Of a stretch of 64,000 nucleotides of DNA, positions 17,383-26,649 are shown piece after piece. Numbering within the stretch: position 1 is the first letter of the stretch; each line of letters begins with the position of its first letter. The position numbers and the translations under genes were made by a program. The notes below the pieces were generated by a model, which made no database searches, was not told the origin of the DNA, and saw only the letters and a list, made by a program, of their open reading frames with translations. This stretch comes from Rhodanobacter sp. C05 (GTDB lineage: Bacteria > Pseudomonadota > Gammaproteobacteria > Xanthomonadales > Rhodanobacteraceae): positions 62,001 through 126,000 of the forward strand of contig NZ_MUNQ01000018.1 in the NCBI RefSeq assembly GCF_002001165.1, given 5' to 3'.

Positions 17383-19098
17383 ATGCGTGCCATGACCACT
17401 GTTCTCCTGCTCGCCCTGGGCACGTGTGCCAGTTCGCTGATGGCGGCGACGCCGCCTGCTTCGGCGAAGCCTCATGTTCCCGATGTCGTGCTGGCGCCAC
17501 AGATCAACGCCGCGGACTTCGCGCAGTTCGACAAGACCCTCAGCTCGGATGAATTTGGTGGGCGCAAGCCCGGCACGGTAGGCGCCCAGCGCGTCACCGA
17601 CTGGCTGGTCGAGCAGTTCGAACGCATGGGCCTGCAGCCGGGCAATCAGGGTTCCTGGTTCCAGGCCGTGCCGGCCGATTCCACCCAGTTGCTGAATACC
17701 GCCAAGGTCACCCTGGATATCGCGAGCCACGGTCAGCAGGTAAAGCTGGCGTATCACACCGACATGATCGCCGAAACGCTGCAGGCAAAGGCGCAGGTTG
17801 ACCTGAAGAGTTCGCCGATCGTATTCCTGGGTTACGGCATCGATGCACCGAACTGGCACTGGAACGACTACCAGGGCGTCGACGTGAAGGGCAAGACCGT
17901 GATCGTGCTGGTCAATGATCCCGGCTTCGCCACCGGTGACCCGACATTGTTCAACGGTCGCGCGATGACCTACTACGGCCGCTGGACCTACAAGTATGCG
18001 GAGGCGGCGCTGCAGGGTGCTGCCGCCTGCTTCATCGTGCATACCAGCGATGCCGCCGCCGGTTATCCGTTCAGCGTGTTGCAGAACAGCGGCAACGGAC
18101 CGCAGTTGAGTCTGCCTGCCAGCGTCGATCCGGCACCGCGCCTGCCGGTGGCCGGCTGGCTGACCCGCGATGCCGCCACGCGGCTGTTCACCGCTGCTGG
18201 CCTCGACTTCGACCAGCTGGAGAAGGCCGCGGCGAAGCCCGGCTTCAAGCCGGTGCCGCTCGATGCCACCGCGTCGCTGAGCCTGCACAGCAAGATCGGC
18301 CACTTCCAGTCGAAGAATGTGGTGGCCATGATCGAGGGCAGCTACAAACCCGACGAGGTGGTGATCTACACGGCGCACTGGGATCACCTGGGCACCGATC
18401 TCACACGCAAGGGGCATCAGGTTTTCAGCGGTGCGATCGACAACGGCACCGGCTTGAGCATGCTGCTGGAGATCGCCGATGCATTTGCGCACCAGCCGGA
18501 ACCGCCACAGCGCACGGTGCTGTTCTTCATGCCGACGATGGAAGAGTCGGGCCTGCTCGGTTCGCAGTATTACGCGGCCATGCCGGTGTTCCCGTTGAAC
18601 CGGACGGTAGCCGACATCGCGGTCGATGCGCTGCCGATCATCGGCCGTGCGCGCGACATGACGGTGATCGGCAAGGGCCAGTCCGAGCTGGAGGATCTGC
18701 TGGCCGGCGAGCTGAAGAAGCAGGGACGGGTGATCTCGCCGGAGACCACGCCGGAGAACGGCTTCTACTTCCGCTCCGATCATTTCAGTTTCGCCCGGGC
18801 CGGTGTGCCGGCGATGCTGGCCAGTTCCGGCCTCGACCTGCTGAAGGGCGGCCGCGCCGCCGGCCAGAAAGCGGCCGACGACTATACGGCGCACCGTTAT
18901 CACACGCCCAACGACGTGTTCAATCCGGACTGGGATTACTCAGGCATCCTTGAGGACACGCAGGCGCTGTACGAGCTGGGACAGTACCTGAGCCATCCCG
19001 GCATCTGGCCGCAGTGGTACGCCGACAATCCGTTCCGCGCCAAGCGCGAGGCGATGATGAATCCGCCGGCCAAGCCGGATGCGAACGCGGTGAAATAA
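17383..19098 (+). CDS. Exported M28-family zinc aminopeptidase with PA-like insert
   Basis: A 571-residue secreted metallopeptidase. After a signal peptide (cut near ASSLMA-A, residue 22) comes a protease-associated-like segment (about 130-270) and then the M28 catalytic domain: AHWDHLG (zinc His, Asp), GAIDNGTG (bridging Asp), MEESGLLGS (catalytic Glu, zinc Glu) and YHTPND (last His). TGGAG lies eight bases before ATG 17383. It probably degrades peptides in the periplasm or medium. It is monocistronic and ends before a convergent TetR gene. Confidence 0.88.
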   Translation: MRAMTTVLLLALGTCASSLMAATPPASAKPHVPDVVLAPQINAADFAQFDKTLSSDEFGGRKPGTVGAQRVTDWLVEQFERMGLQPGNQGSWFQAVPADSTQLLNTAKVTLDIASHGQQVKLAYHTDMIAETLQAKAQVDLKSSPIVFLGYGIDAPNWHWNDYQGVDVKGKTVIVLVNDPGFATGDPTLFNGRAMTYYGRWTYKYAEAALQGAAACFIVHTSDAAAGYPFSVLQNSGNGPQLSLPASVDPAPRLPVAGWLTRDAATRLFTAAGLDFDQLEKAAAKPGFKPVPLDATASLSLHSKIGHFQSKNVVAMIEGSYKPDEVVIYTAHWDHLGTDLTRKGHQVFSGAIDNGTGLSMLLEIADAFAHQPEPPQRTVLFFMPTMEESGLLGSQYYAAMPVFPLNRTVADIAVDALPIIGRARDMTVIGKGQSELEDLLAGELKKQGRVISPETTPENGFYFRSDHFSFARAGVPAMLASSGLDLLKGGRAAGQKAADDYTAHRYHTPNDVFNPDWDYSGILEDTQALYELGQYLSHPGIWPQWYADNPFRAKREAMMNPPAKPDANAVK

Positions 19099-19141
19099 CG
19101 GCAAAGGTGATCGACGTGGGCTGGTGGCGATAACCGCCAGC

Positions 19142-19750
19142 TCAACGCGAGCGGGGCTGCTCCAGCCGGCACAGCAAGGTGAGGCAGGCTTCGTCGATGA
19201 CACGCTTCTGCATCGCCTTGTCCGGTGCCGGTTGCCAGGCGATCACCGAATGCCAGTAGGTGAATGACTTCAGCATGGCCACGAACAGGTCGGCGATCAC
19301 GCGCGGATCGAGCTTGCCCAGCTTGCCGGCCTTGCCGGCCTCGCTGAACCAGCGGAACAGGCCGTTCTCCTTTTCGCCGAATTGCGCCATCAGCTGCTGG
19401 CTGCGTTCTTCCGAGCGCATGCATTCGACCATCAGCACGCGGCTCAACCGCACGAAGTCGGGATCGCAGATCAGCGCCATTTCCTGTTCGGCGATCTCGC
19501 GCAATTGCTCGGCGAAATCGCGTTGCTTGTCGTAATGCAGCTTGCCGAGCGGGTCGACCCGCTCGATCAGCAGCGCCAGCACCGCCTCGAACACCGCCTC
19601 CTTAGACGGGAAGTGCTTGTACAGCGTGCGCTTGGAAACTTCGGCGCGACCGGCGATGGATTCCATGCTGGCGCCGGCCAAACCCTGCTCGGCGAGTTCG
19701 GCGATGCCGGCATCGAGCATGGCGGTGCGCTTGTTGAGGCTGCGGTTCAA
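19142..19750 (-). CDS. TetR-family transcriptional regulator
   Basis: A 202-residue repressor-type protein with the TetR helix-turn-helix ASMESIAGRAEVSKRTLYKHF near residues 28-48 and a variable C-terminal ligand domain. I chose the TTG at 19750 because AGGAA lies seven bases upstream; the longer frame from 19804 would run through one of the two palindromes it probably binds. It is divergent from the hydrolase gene at 19844 and likely represses that gene and itself. Ligand unknown. Confidence 0.85.
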   Translation of the reverse strand: MNRSLNKRTAMLDAGIAELAEQGLAGASMESIAGRAEVSKRTLYKHFPSKEAVFEAVLALLIERVDPLGKLHYDKQRDFAEQLREIAEQEMALICDPDFVRLSRVLMVECMRSEERSQQLMAQFGEKENGLFRWFSEAGKAGKLGKLDPRVIADLFVAMLKSFTYWHSVIAWQPAPDKAMQKRVIDEACLTLLCRLEQPRSR

Positions 19751-19764
19751 AAGCGGTTTCCTGA

Positions 19765-19827
19765 AAAGTATACGGAGTAGTTTACTTTCTATGCGGAGCG
19801 GCATAAAGTATACGACATCGTTTACTT
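19765..19827. promoter_or_regulatory. Two TetR-type operators
   Basis: Two near-identical palindromes lie in the divergent intergenic region: 19765-19788 and 19805-19827. Both read AAAGTATACG, a short spacer, then GTTTACTT. They are spaced about 40 bases apart (four helical turns), as expected for cooperative binding by the neighbouring TetR protein. Confidence 0.7.
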
Positions 19828-19843
19828 GCTGACGGAGTTTCCC

Positions 19844-20971
19844 ATGATGGCAATCAGTTTTCTCATCGTTGCAGTGCTTGGCTTCGGGCTTGCTGCATGG
19901 CGCATGATGGCGCGCCGTGCGCCTGCAGACACCAGCTATGCCGGTTCGGCAGCCTGGCGCGCCGGCCGTTTTCGCAATGTGGCCGACACCCGCGCTGGCA
20001 GCCTGCGCGCCGTGATGCGCGAGTTCTGGGCGAATCGTGGTATCCGGCGCAAGCCGCGCAGCTCGCTGCCGGTGACGCCGGTGCGTACGGACGTGTTGAA
20101 CGGCCCGGCTTCGCAGTCACTGCAGGTGACCTGGCTTGGCCATTCCACGGTGCTGATCGAGATCGATGGCTTGCGTCTGCTCACCGACCCGGTGCTGAGC
20201 GAGCGCGCGTCGCCGCTGCCGTTTGCCGGACCGAAACGTTTCACACCGCCGGCGTTGACCGTAGCGCAGCTGCCACGCATCGACGCGGTGCTGCTGTCGC
20301 ACGATCATTTCGATCATCTGGATCGCGACACCATCCGTGCGCTGGCCAGCAAGGTTGGCCGTTTCTACACGCCGCTGGGTGTGGGCCGACGCCTGATCGC
20401 CTGGGGCATTGAAGCCGGGCGCGTGGTGGAACTGGACTGGTGGCAGGAAGCGAGTTTCGGTCCGCTCACCTTCGCAGCCACGCCGGCGCAGCACTTCTCC
20501 GGCCGTGGCCTGCGCGATGGCAACTCGACGCTGTGGGCTTCGTGGACTGTGCTTGGTACGCGTGAGCGGCTGTTCTTCAGCGGCGACACCGGCATGCACG
20601 CAGGCTTTGCCGAGATCGGCGAGCGCTACGGGCCGTTCGACCTCACCCTGATCGAATGCGGCGCGTACAACGAGCTGTGGCCGGACGTGCACATGCAGCC
20701 GGAACAATCGATCGCCGCGCATCAGCTGGTGCGTGGCCGCACGATGATGCCGGTGCACTGGGGCACGTTCGATCTGGCCATGCACCGCTGGGACGAGCCG
20801 GCCGAGCGCGCCCGCGCGCTGGCGGCGGAGCAGGGCGTGCATCTGGTGCAGCCGCGTCCGGGCGAAACCGTGCGTCCCGATTCCGTTCTGCAGGCACCGT
20901 GGTGGCGTGCCTTCGAAACCGATATCGCCATCCATCGTTCAACCCGCATCACGCAGGGACACGCCGCATGA
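19844..20971 (+). CDS. UlaG/NAPE-PLD-like metallo-beta-lactamase-fold hydrolase, membrane-anchored
   Basis: A 375-residue zinc hydrolase. Residues 2-20 form an N-terminal membrane anchor; then VTWLGHSTVLIEIDG, the full HxHxDH motif in SHDHFDHLD, GDTGMHAGF (bridging Asp) and PVHWGTFDLAMH. The pattern PALTVAQLPRIDAVLLSHDHFDHLD matches N-acylphosphatidylethanolamine phospholipase D relatives and YycJ/UlaG-type lactonases. CGGAG lies six bases before ATG 19844. It is probably repressed by the divergent TetR. The end overlaps a short SDR remnant (ATGA). Confidence 0.85.
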   Translation: MMAISFLIVAVLGFGLAAWRMMARRAPADTSYAGSAAWRAGRFRNVADTRAGSLRAVMREFWANRGIRRKPRSSLPVTPVRTDVLNGPASQSLQVTWLGHSTVLIEIDGLRLLTDPVLSERASPLPFAGPKRFTPPALTVAQLPRIDAVLLSHDHFDHLDRDTIRALASKVGRFYTPLGVGRRLIAWGIEAGRVVELDWWQEASFGPLTFAATPAQHFSGRGLRDGNSTLWASWTVLGTRERLFFSGDTGMHAGFAEIGERYGPFDLTLIECGAYNELWPDVHMQPEQSIAAHQLVRGRTMMPVHWGTFDLAMHRWDEPAERARALAAEQGVHLVQPRPGETVRPDSVLQAPWWRAFETDIAIHRSTRITQGHAA

Positions 20972-21033
20972 ATGCGTGGACTACCAGCGAGATTTCCTTG
21001 GCAGGTGTGATGTTCCACCAGGCTGATGCCTGA
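20968..21033 (+). pseudogene. Possible remnant N-terminus of an SDR gene
   Basis: A 21-codon frame starts inside the stop of the hydrolase (ATGA overlap) and reads NAWTTSEISLAG before it ends. The first residues resemble the common SDR start xxWTTxDIPxLxGR that precedes the TGxxxGxG motif, but that motif is missing. A deletion that removed most of a coupled dehydrogenase gene is the likely explanation; chance similarity is possible. Confidence 0.35.
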
Positions 21034-21050
21034 ACCGCACGCAGCTCAAG

Positions 21051-22532
21051 TCAGAAGCACAACCTGAGCTTGCGTATGCCCTCGCGGATCTCGCGCACGT
21101 CCGCGCCGCCATAACCAAGAATCAGCCCGCCTCGGGCAGGCGGATTCAGATAGCACATGGACAACGGCCTGGCCGACACACCGTGCTGGGCCGCCTTCCT
21201 CGACACCGCGACATCATCAACGCCGGCCGGCAGGAGTGCCACCAGTTGCATGCCGGCTTCGGCACCGATGACTTCGAGCTGGCCGTCCATATGCCTGCGG
21301 ATAGCCTCCAGCAACGCGGTGCGCCGCTCCATGTAGAGCGTGCGCATTTTGCGGATGTGCCGCGCAAAGTGTCCCTCGCGAATGAAGTCGGTCATGACGA
21401 CCTGATACAGCGTGGACGAAAACGTGTCGGCAGCATCACGGGCGACTGCAAAGGCGGACACCAGATCCTTCGGTACCACCATATAGCCCAGGCGCAGCGC
21501 AGGGAACATGACCTTGCTGAAGGTGCCCACATAGATGACGCGTGCGTCCACATCCAGTCCCTGGAGCGAAGCAATCGGACGGCCACCGAAGCGGTACTCG
21601 CTGTCGTAGTCGTCCTCGATGATCCACGCATCGTTGTGCAGTGCCCAGTTCAGCAGCTGCATGCGCCGCGTGGCGCTCATCGTCGTGCCCAGCGGGAACT
21701 GATGCGACGGCGTGACGTATACCGCATGTGCACCGCGGCCCAGACGGATGCCCTCGGCGACGTTCATGCCCTCGTGATCGACCGGAACCGGGATCAGCCG
21801 GGCGCCGGCCGTCATCAGTGCATGGCGGGCGCCGTGATAGCCGGGCTCTTCCATCCACACCCGTTCCTCGGGATCCAGCAGGACGTGGGCTGCAATCTGC
21901 AGGCCCTGCTGTGAGCCCGTCGTCACCAGAATCTGCGATGCCTCGCAGCGCACGGCACGGACGACACCGAGATATTCCGCGATGGCTTCACGCAGTGGCG
22001 GATATCCCATGGGATCGCCATACGCCATGATGCCCATCGGTGGGTTTCGCGCATGCCGATTCACCAGTCTGGACCAGATACCGGTCGGAAAATGGTCGAG
22101 CGCCGGCAGGCCGACCCGGAACGCCCCCAGATTGCTCAGCCAGGGCTGTGCGGGCTCGTGCATCGACGCTGCGCGACGGGAAATCCTGCGCGGTGTGCTC
22201 GGTCCGATGGCCGGCAAGGCTGTACTTGGCGTCTTCGCTCCGGCTGGTTTAGATGCGTCGTCCGGAATCGATCGGGCAACGCAGGTGCCGGCGCCCACGA
22301 AAGTCTCCAGGTAGCCTTCGGCGAGCAACTGTTCGTAGGCACCGAGCACCGGTATGCGGGATATCTTCAGTTCGCTGGCAAGGCTTCGGGTTGACGGCAC
22401 GCGTTGCCCTGGCCGCAACTGGCCGTCGATGATCGCCCGCCGGAACCAGTCCGACAGTTGCTGATACATCGGTGTCCCACGACCGACATCGAGTGCAATC
22501 GGCGGCAGGAAACTCGCGGACAGGCGTTTCAT
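21051..22532 (-). CDS. MocR-family (GntR-aminotransferase) transcriptional regulator
   Basis: A 493-residue PLP-dependent regulator. N-terminal GntR winged helix (about 15-80: PMYQQLSDWFRRAIIDGQLRPGQRVPSTRSLA), then a fold type I aminotransferase domain with EDDYDSEYRF and the PLP lysine in GTFSKVMFPALRLGYMV. PdxR, TauR and GabR share this design. ATG 22532 starts just before the DNA-binding domain. It is divergent from the outer-membrane protein gene, with repeated half-sites between them. The regulated pathway (PLP, amino acid or other) is not evident. Confidence 0.9.
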   Translation of the reverse strand: MKRLSASFLPPIALDVGRGTPMYQQLSDWFRRAIIDGQLRPGQRVPSTRSLASELKISRIPVLGAYEQLLAEGYLETFVGAGTCVARSIPDDASKPAGAKTPSTALPAIGPSTPRRISRRAASMHEPAQPWLSNLGAFRVGLPALDHFPTGIWSRLVNRHARNPPMGIMAYGDPMGYPPLREAIAEYLGVVRAVRCEASQILVTTGSQQGLQIAAHVLLDPEERVWMEEPGYHGARHALMTAGARLIPVPVDHEGMNVAEGIRLGRGAHAVYVTPSHQFPLGTTMSATRRMQLLNWALHNDAWIIEDDYDSEYRFGGRPIASLQGLDVDARVIYVGTFSKVMFPALRLGYMVVPKDLVSAFAVARDAADTFSSTLYQVVMTDFIREGHFARHIRKMRTLYMERRTALLEAIRRHMDGQLEVIGAEAGMQLVALLPAGVDDVAVSRKAAQHGVSARPLSMCYLNPPARGGLILGYGGADVREIREGIRKLRLCF

Positions 22533-22545
22533 TTCAGCGTGCCAG

Positions 22546-22596
22546 AAGTGGTTATGCCACATCCTAGCAAAGTGGTTATTCCAGTAAACCACTACC
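22546..22596. promoter_or_regulatory. Probable MocR binding sites
   Basis: Two direct repeats AAGTGGTTAT(G/T)CCA at 22546-22559 and 22570-22583, 24 bases apart, plus an inverted copy of the half-site (TAAACCACTACC, 22585-22596), lie just upstream of the MocR start. Direct plus inverted half-sites are the usual layout for GabR/PdxR-type regulators. Confidence 0.6.
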
Positions 22597-22637
22597 TGAT
22601 CTAGTTTCGCTGCATGTGAGCTGACACCACCGGGAAA

Positions 22638-23681
22638 ATGATGCTGCTGCTGGGGCAAGCCATGATTTCGCTTCGCTGCATGCGGATCTTTTTCCTGTTT
22701 GGCCTGCTTGGCTATCTCGTGCATCCCGTTGTGGCCTATCCGCAAACGGCATCAGCTGCATCCGCAGACGTAGACGTAGACGTATCAGCATCCGCTTCGA
22801 CCGTTCGTCAGTCGCAGGACGATGCCTGGTGGACCGGTCCGATGCTGGCGAACTCGGCAGGGACCCTGCCACCCGGCCATTTTCTGCTCGAACCCTATGT
22901 CTACGATGTGTCCACGGCGCATTCGGACAGCTACGGCTCGCGTGCATACTTTCAGTACGGACTCGCCGATCGACTATCGGTCGGACTGATACCGGTAGTG
23001 GGCTACAACACGGTGAGCAATGGCCCGGGCAGCTCCGGCATCGGGCTGGGTGACATCAGCCTGATGACGCAGTACCAGCTGACCCAGTTTCATGAAGGCA
23101 GCTGGATGCCGACCACCGCCATCGAGGTGCAGGAAACCTTTCCGACCGGAAGGTACGACCAGCTGGGCAGCCGTCCCGCCAACGGCTTGGGCAGCGGCGC
23201 CTACACCACGACGCTGCAGTTCAACTCGCAGACCTACTTCTGGCTGCCGAACGGCCGCGTCCTGCGCATGCGCTTCGACGTGTCGCAGGCGTTCTCCAGT
23301 CACGTGGGCGTGCAAGGCGCGAGTGTCTACGGCACCAGCGCCGGTTTTCGCGGCAACGCCAGGCCAGGCAGCAGTTTCTTCGCCGATGCAGCCTGGGAAT
23401 ACAGCCTGACCCAGCGATGGGTGCTGGCGCTCGACCTTACCTACAGCCACACGCGCAACACCAGCGTGAGCGGATACAACATTCTGGATTCCGGCAGCGT
23501 GCCGTATCCCCCAAGCATCCGGATGAACTCGGGCTCCAGCGTCGCGTTCGGGTTCGCCCCGGCGGTCGAATACAACTGGAGCTCCAGCCTCGGCGTGCTC
23601 TTCGGCACCCGCATCGTAGTGGCTGGCCACAACACCACCGGCACGATCACTCCGGTGCTGGCGATCAACTACGTTCATTGA
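22638..23681 (+). CDS. Outer-membrane beta-barrel protein of unknown substrate
   Basis: A 347-residue exported protein. A signal peptide ends near VVAYPQTASA, then a short Asp/Val/Ser-rich linker with a VDVDVSAS repeat and then alternating amphipathic strands with many aromatic and Gly residues, ending in a hydrophobic strand closed by VH. The pattern (LEPYVY, FQYGLADRLSVGLIP, IGLGDISLMTQYQL) resembles transporter-type or MetA-pathway-phenol-like barrel proteins. Alternative starts are ATG 22662 and 22680, closer to the signal peptide. It is divergent from the MocR gene and probably its target. Confidence 0.7.
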   Translation: MMLLLGQAMISLRCMRIFFLFGLLGYLVHPVVAYPQTASAASADVDVDVSASASTVRQSQDDAWWTGPMLANSAGTLPPGHFLLEPYVYDVSTAHSDSYGSRAYFQYGLADRLSVGLIPVVGYNTVSNGPGSSGIGLGDISLMTQYQLTQFHEGSWMPTTAIEVQETFPTGRYDQLGSRPANGLGSGAYTTTLQFNSQTYFWLPNGRVLRMRFDVSQAFSSHVGVQGASVYGTSAGFRGNARPGSSFFADAAWEYSLTQRWVLALDLTYSHTRNTSVSGYNILDSGSVPYPPSIRMNSGSSVAFGFAPAVEYNWSSSLGVLFGTRIVVAGHNTTGTITPVLAINYVH

Positions 23682-23710
23682 AGCTGTTTTGTGGTGTTTG
23701 ATGGATGCCG

Positions 23711-23744
23711 CGACAGCAGCCCTGTCAGGACAAGGCTGCTGTCG
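23711..23744. terminator. Convergent hairpin terminator
   Basis: A perfect 11-bp stem, CGACAGCAGCC / GGCTGCTGTCG with a 12-base loop, lies between the convergent barrel and M14 peptidase genes. It can serve both strands. Confidence 0.6.
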
Positions 23745-23771
23745 ATCGCAAGCGGAATTCAACGATGCCGC

Positions 23772-26543
23772 TTACGGTTTGGACGTCTGTCCATCCAGTT
23801 CGTTGAAATGCACGATGGCATTGAACACCAGCGGATAACTGCCGATGGTTTCGCCACGCCAGATCGGATTGCTGGCGAACAGCAGCACGTGACCCTTGCC
23901 ATAGTGCGCGTTCACCACCGCGGCACGTTCGGCCATCTCGTCGCCGCCATCGAGCAGGCCGGCGATCAGCAGATGACTGGCATCGGCGTAGCGCAGGACC
24001 ACCTGCGGGCGCTGGTCGGCCGGAATCACCCACGGGTTGTTGCGCATCTGCTCGGCATTCAGCGCCAACGCCTGCCACGGCTTGGCCTCGGGCAGGGCCG
24101 GCGGTTCGACCGAGGCACGGCCCTCGGGCGTGTCGGTGTCGTGCGGACCACCGCGGCCGGTAGGACGCTGGAAGTCTTTCGCACTGGGGATTCCGTTGTC
24201 ACCGGTGACCAGATTGGACACGGTGAACGACTGACCTGCCGAGCTGTAAAGGGCCAGCTCGTCGCGGGTGTAACTGGCGGCGATCGGGTTCTTGCGGTCG
24301 ACGAAGTTGGCCTGCAGCACGCTGCCGACCACCTTGAGGTTGTGCGTCGGTGTGACGAACACGCCCGGCGCCAGGCCGGTGTCGATCGCGAATTTCGCGG
24401 TGTCCTCGGAAGTGATCAGCAGGCCGCCGGTGCGCACGAACTGCTTGAGGTTGGCGAGGCCGCTGGCACCGAGCCCGGGGCGGATGTCGTCGGTGGAATC
24501 GATGTGGCCGATATTCGGTGTCAGCTTGGTCGTCTTCCACGGCATCGGATTGCCCCACATCGGCAGGCCGTCGACGATCTGCTGTGCCGTGACGCCGCCG
24601 ATCGGGCCGAACAGGATAACGTCGTACTTCGCATGCAGGTCGCTGGTCTTCGCCACGTCCTGGGTGCTGATGTAGCTGTAGGGAACGTGCAGCTTGTCCA
24701 GCGCCATGCGCCACCAGCCCTCGGTCTGGGTATCCAGCCAGGTGTGCATCAGTGCGATGCGCGGCAACTTGCCGTTGGGCATGTCGATCCCAGCCAGGCC
24801 TTGCGGCACGTCGACGGGTTGGCTGACCAGATCCATCGGCGCCTTGAGGATACTGTTGTCGGTGACGCGCACGACCTGCACGTCGAACAGATCACTCATT
24901 GACCAGGCGGTGTCGTCGTAGGGATGCTGCTGCGGATCCTTCGGCGACCAGTACTGGCGATCCAGCAGCGTGTCGGCGATGCGCGAATACGGCTGGTCCA
25001 TGCGCACCACGTAGCTGCCGGCGGCGAACGTGCGCGAGCTGGTCTTGGTGGTTTTTCCGTCGTCGCCCTTGGACGCCGGCAGCGTCACCGTGACCGGCGC
25101 CGACAGGCGGCTGACCTCGGCATGCTGCAGCTGCATGATGCGCAGCAGCTGCGCCTGCGAACCGGTGCGCTTGTCGTCGGCCGGGAACACGTAGGCGGCC
25201 GGACCCGCTTCCTGCGGCTTCTCGATCGAACGCTTGCTCTTCAGGTAGAAATTCTTCAGGAACAGCTGGCTGTTGTCGGAAAAATAATTCAGTGCGGTGA
25301 GCAGGCCGGTCTGCTCGTAGTTGTTGTTGTCGCGCTGCGACCAGGTGACCTCGGGCAGCGGCGGGTTCGGCTTGTACCAGGTGCGCTGGTAGTCGGCCGG
25401 ATCGAGGATGCGCTTGACCGTGTCGGCGCCATCGTTGCCGAACGTCTCATACAGCCGGCTGATGCCGTTGTGCATGGCGGCGATGAACATCAGATAGCCC
25501 GGGCTCCAGGTATCGAAGTCGCCGTGGGTGAACACGCCGGGCATGCCGAATTTGGTCAGCTGCTGCACGTTGTCCCAGCCCAGCTGCTGCCACTCGCCGG
25601 TGAGGATCGGGTCGATCCATGCGTTGTACGGGCCGTCGCCCACCGTGTTGTCGTACAGGAACGGCACCGACTCGTGCAGGTCGTGCAGCACCTGCGCGTG
25701 CCAGCCGACATAGGTGTCGGCCACGTTGCGGGTGAGGTTCAGCGTCATCGCCATCGCGTCGCGATTGTTGTCGTGCGCAACGTAGTGGCCCCAGTACATC
25801 AGCGGCGGATAGTTCTCGCCCGGATGGGCCAGGTGCCAGTTGTAACGATCCACCTGGCGGTCGCGGCCGTCCACTTCGACTACCGGCGTGATCAGGGTGA
25901 TCACGTGCGAGCGGATGTGCTGGATGTACGGCGCATTGTCCACTGCAAGGCGATACGCCAGTTCCATCAGCGCGGTGGGCGCACCGGTCTCGGTGGAATG
26001 GATGGTGCCGGTGATGTAGTAGACCGGCGTGGATTGCGCGATCAGCTGGTCAGCGGTGGCGTCGTCCATGTTGATGCTGCGCGGATCGCCGAGCTTGGCC
26101 AGGCGTGCCTTGTTCGCGTCCAGGTCGGCCAGCAGGCTTTCGTCGGCGATCGCCACCGCGATCATCTCGCGGCCTTCCTCGGTCTTGCCGATCGAGAACA
26201 CCTTCACCCGCGGACTGGCGGCGGCCAGTGTGCGGAAGTAGCGATAGACATCGGCCGAGTAGGGCAGGTAGTTCGGTGCACCGGAAATATGGCCGAGCAC
26301 TTTCTCCGGCGTCGGCACGCTGGCCGAGGCGGGCAGGTAATCGGTCAGCGGCGAGTTGAAGGAGGGATCGGTGGTGAACTTGAGGATCTGGTCGGTATAG
26401 CCCTGATCGATCGGCTGGTTCGGATCGCGCGCGTAGCTCGTCGATCCATTCGGTATGGCCGCCTCGGGGCTGGTCGCTGCCCAGGTACTGAATGTGCCGA
26501 GCGCCAGCAGGGCAGTCAGTGAAAGCCGGATGGACACGCGCAT
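23772..26543 (-). CDS. Exported M14-family zinc carboxypeptidase
   Basis: A 923-residue secreted metallocarboxypeptidase. Signal peptide to about residue 22 (STWAA), then the M14 domain with zinc motif HSTE (TGTIHSTETG), later zinc His and Glu regions (DLHESVPF, FTHGDFDTW) and a long C-terminal part (about 450-923) with a class I glutamine amidotransferase-like or ThuA-like fold (LLITSEDTAKFAIDTG, VLLFASNPIWRGET). AGGGG precedes ATG 26543 at nine bases. It is the last of four consecutive exported proteins on this strand. The substrate is probably extracellular peptide. Confidence 0.85.
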   Translation of the reverse strand: MRVSIRLSLTALLALGTFSTWAATSPEAAIPNGSTSYARDPNQPIDQGYTDQILKFTTDPSFNSPLTDYLPASASVPTPEKVLGHISGAPNYLPYSADVYRYFRTLAAASPRVKVFSIGKTEEGREMIAVAIADESLLADLDANKARLAKLGDPRSINMDDATADQLIAQSTPVYYITGTIHSTETGAPTALMELAYRLAVDNAPYIQHIRSHVITLITPVVEVDGRDRQVDRYNWHLAHPGENYPPLMYWGHYVAHDNNRDAMAMTLNLTRNVADTYVGWHAQVLHDLHESVPFLYDNTVGDGPYNAWIDPILTGEWQQLGWDNVQQLTKFGMPGVFTHGDFDTWSPGYLMFIAAMHNGISRLYETFGNDGADTVKRILDPADYQRTWYKPNPPLPEVTWSQRDNNNYEQTGLLTALNYFSDNSQLFLKNFYLKSKRSIEKPQEAGPAAYVFPADDKRTGSQAQLLRIMQLQHAEVSRLSAPVTVTLPASKGDDGKTTKTSSRTFAAGSYVVRMDQPYSRIADTLLDRQYWSPKDPQQHPYDDTAWSMSDLFDVQVVRVTDNSILKAPMDLVSQPVDVPQGLAGIDMPNGKLPRIALMHTWLDTQTEGWWRMALDKLHVPYSYISTQDVAKTSDLHAKYDVILFGPIGGVTAQQIVDGLPMWGNPMPWKTTKLTPNIGHIDSTDDIRPGLGASGLANLKQFVRTGGLLITSEDTAKFAIDTGLAPGVFVTPTHNLKVVGSVLQANFVDRKNPIAASYTRDELALYSSAGQSFTVSNLVTGDNGIPSAKDFQRPTGRGGPHDTDTPEGRASVEPPALPEAKPWQALALNAEQMRNNPWVIPADQRPQVVLRYADASHLLIAGLLDGGDEMAERAAVVNAHYGKGHVLLFASNPIWRGETIGSYPLVFNAIVHFNELDGQTSKP

Positions 26544-26649
26544 GATGTGGACCCCTGGATCGCATGGCAACAGATCGTTGCACTCTGCCAGAACCGGGGC
26601 GATCGCGTGTAGCCCATCAGTTGGGTAGGCATCCGGGTCATGCCGGCTG

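Noticed and set aside
17383-19098. M28 peptidase and cupin as maturation enzymes of the borosin locus
   Set aside because: The cupin is on the other strand, and the peptidase has its own start after a divergent gap; there is no sign of coupling.
24924-26522. Long plus-strand open frame (532 codons) opposite the M14 peptidase gene
   Set aside because: It is the antisense shadow of a clear M14 gene in GC-rich DNA; its translation is Arg/Gly/His-rich without any domain.
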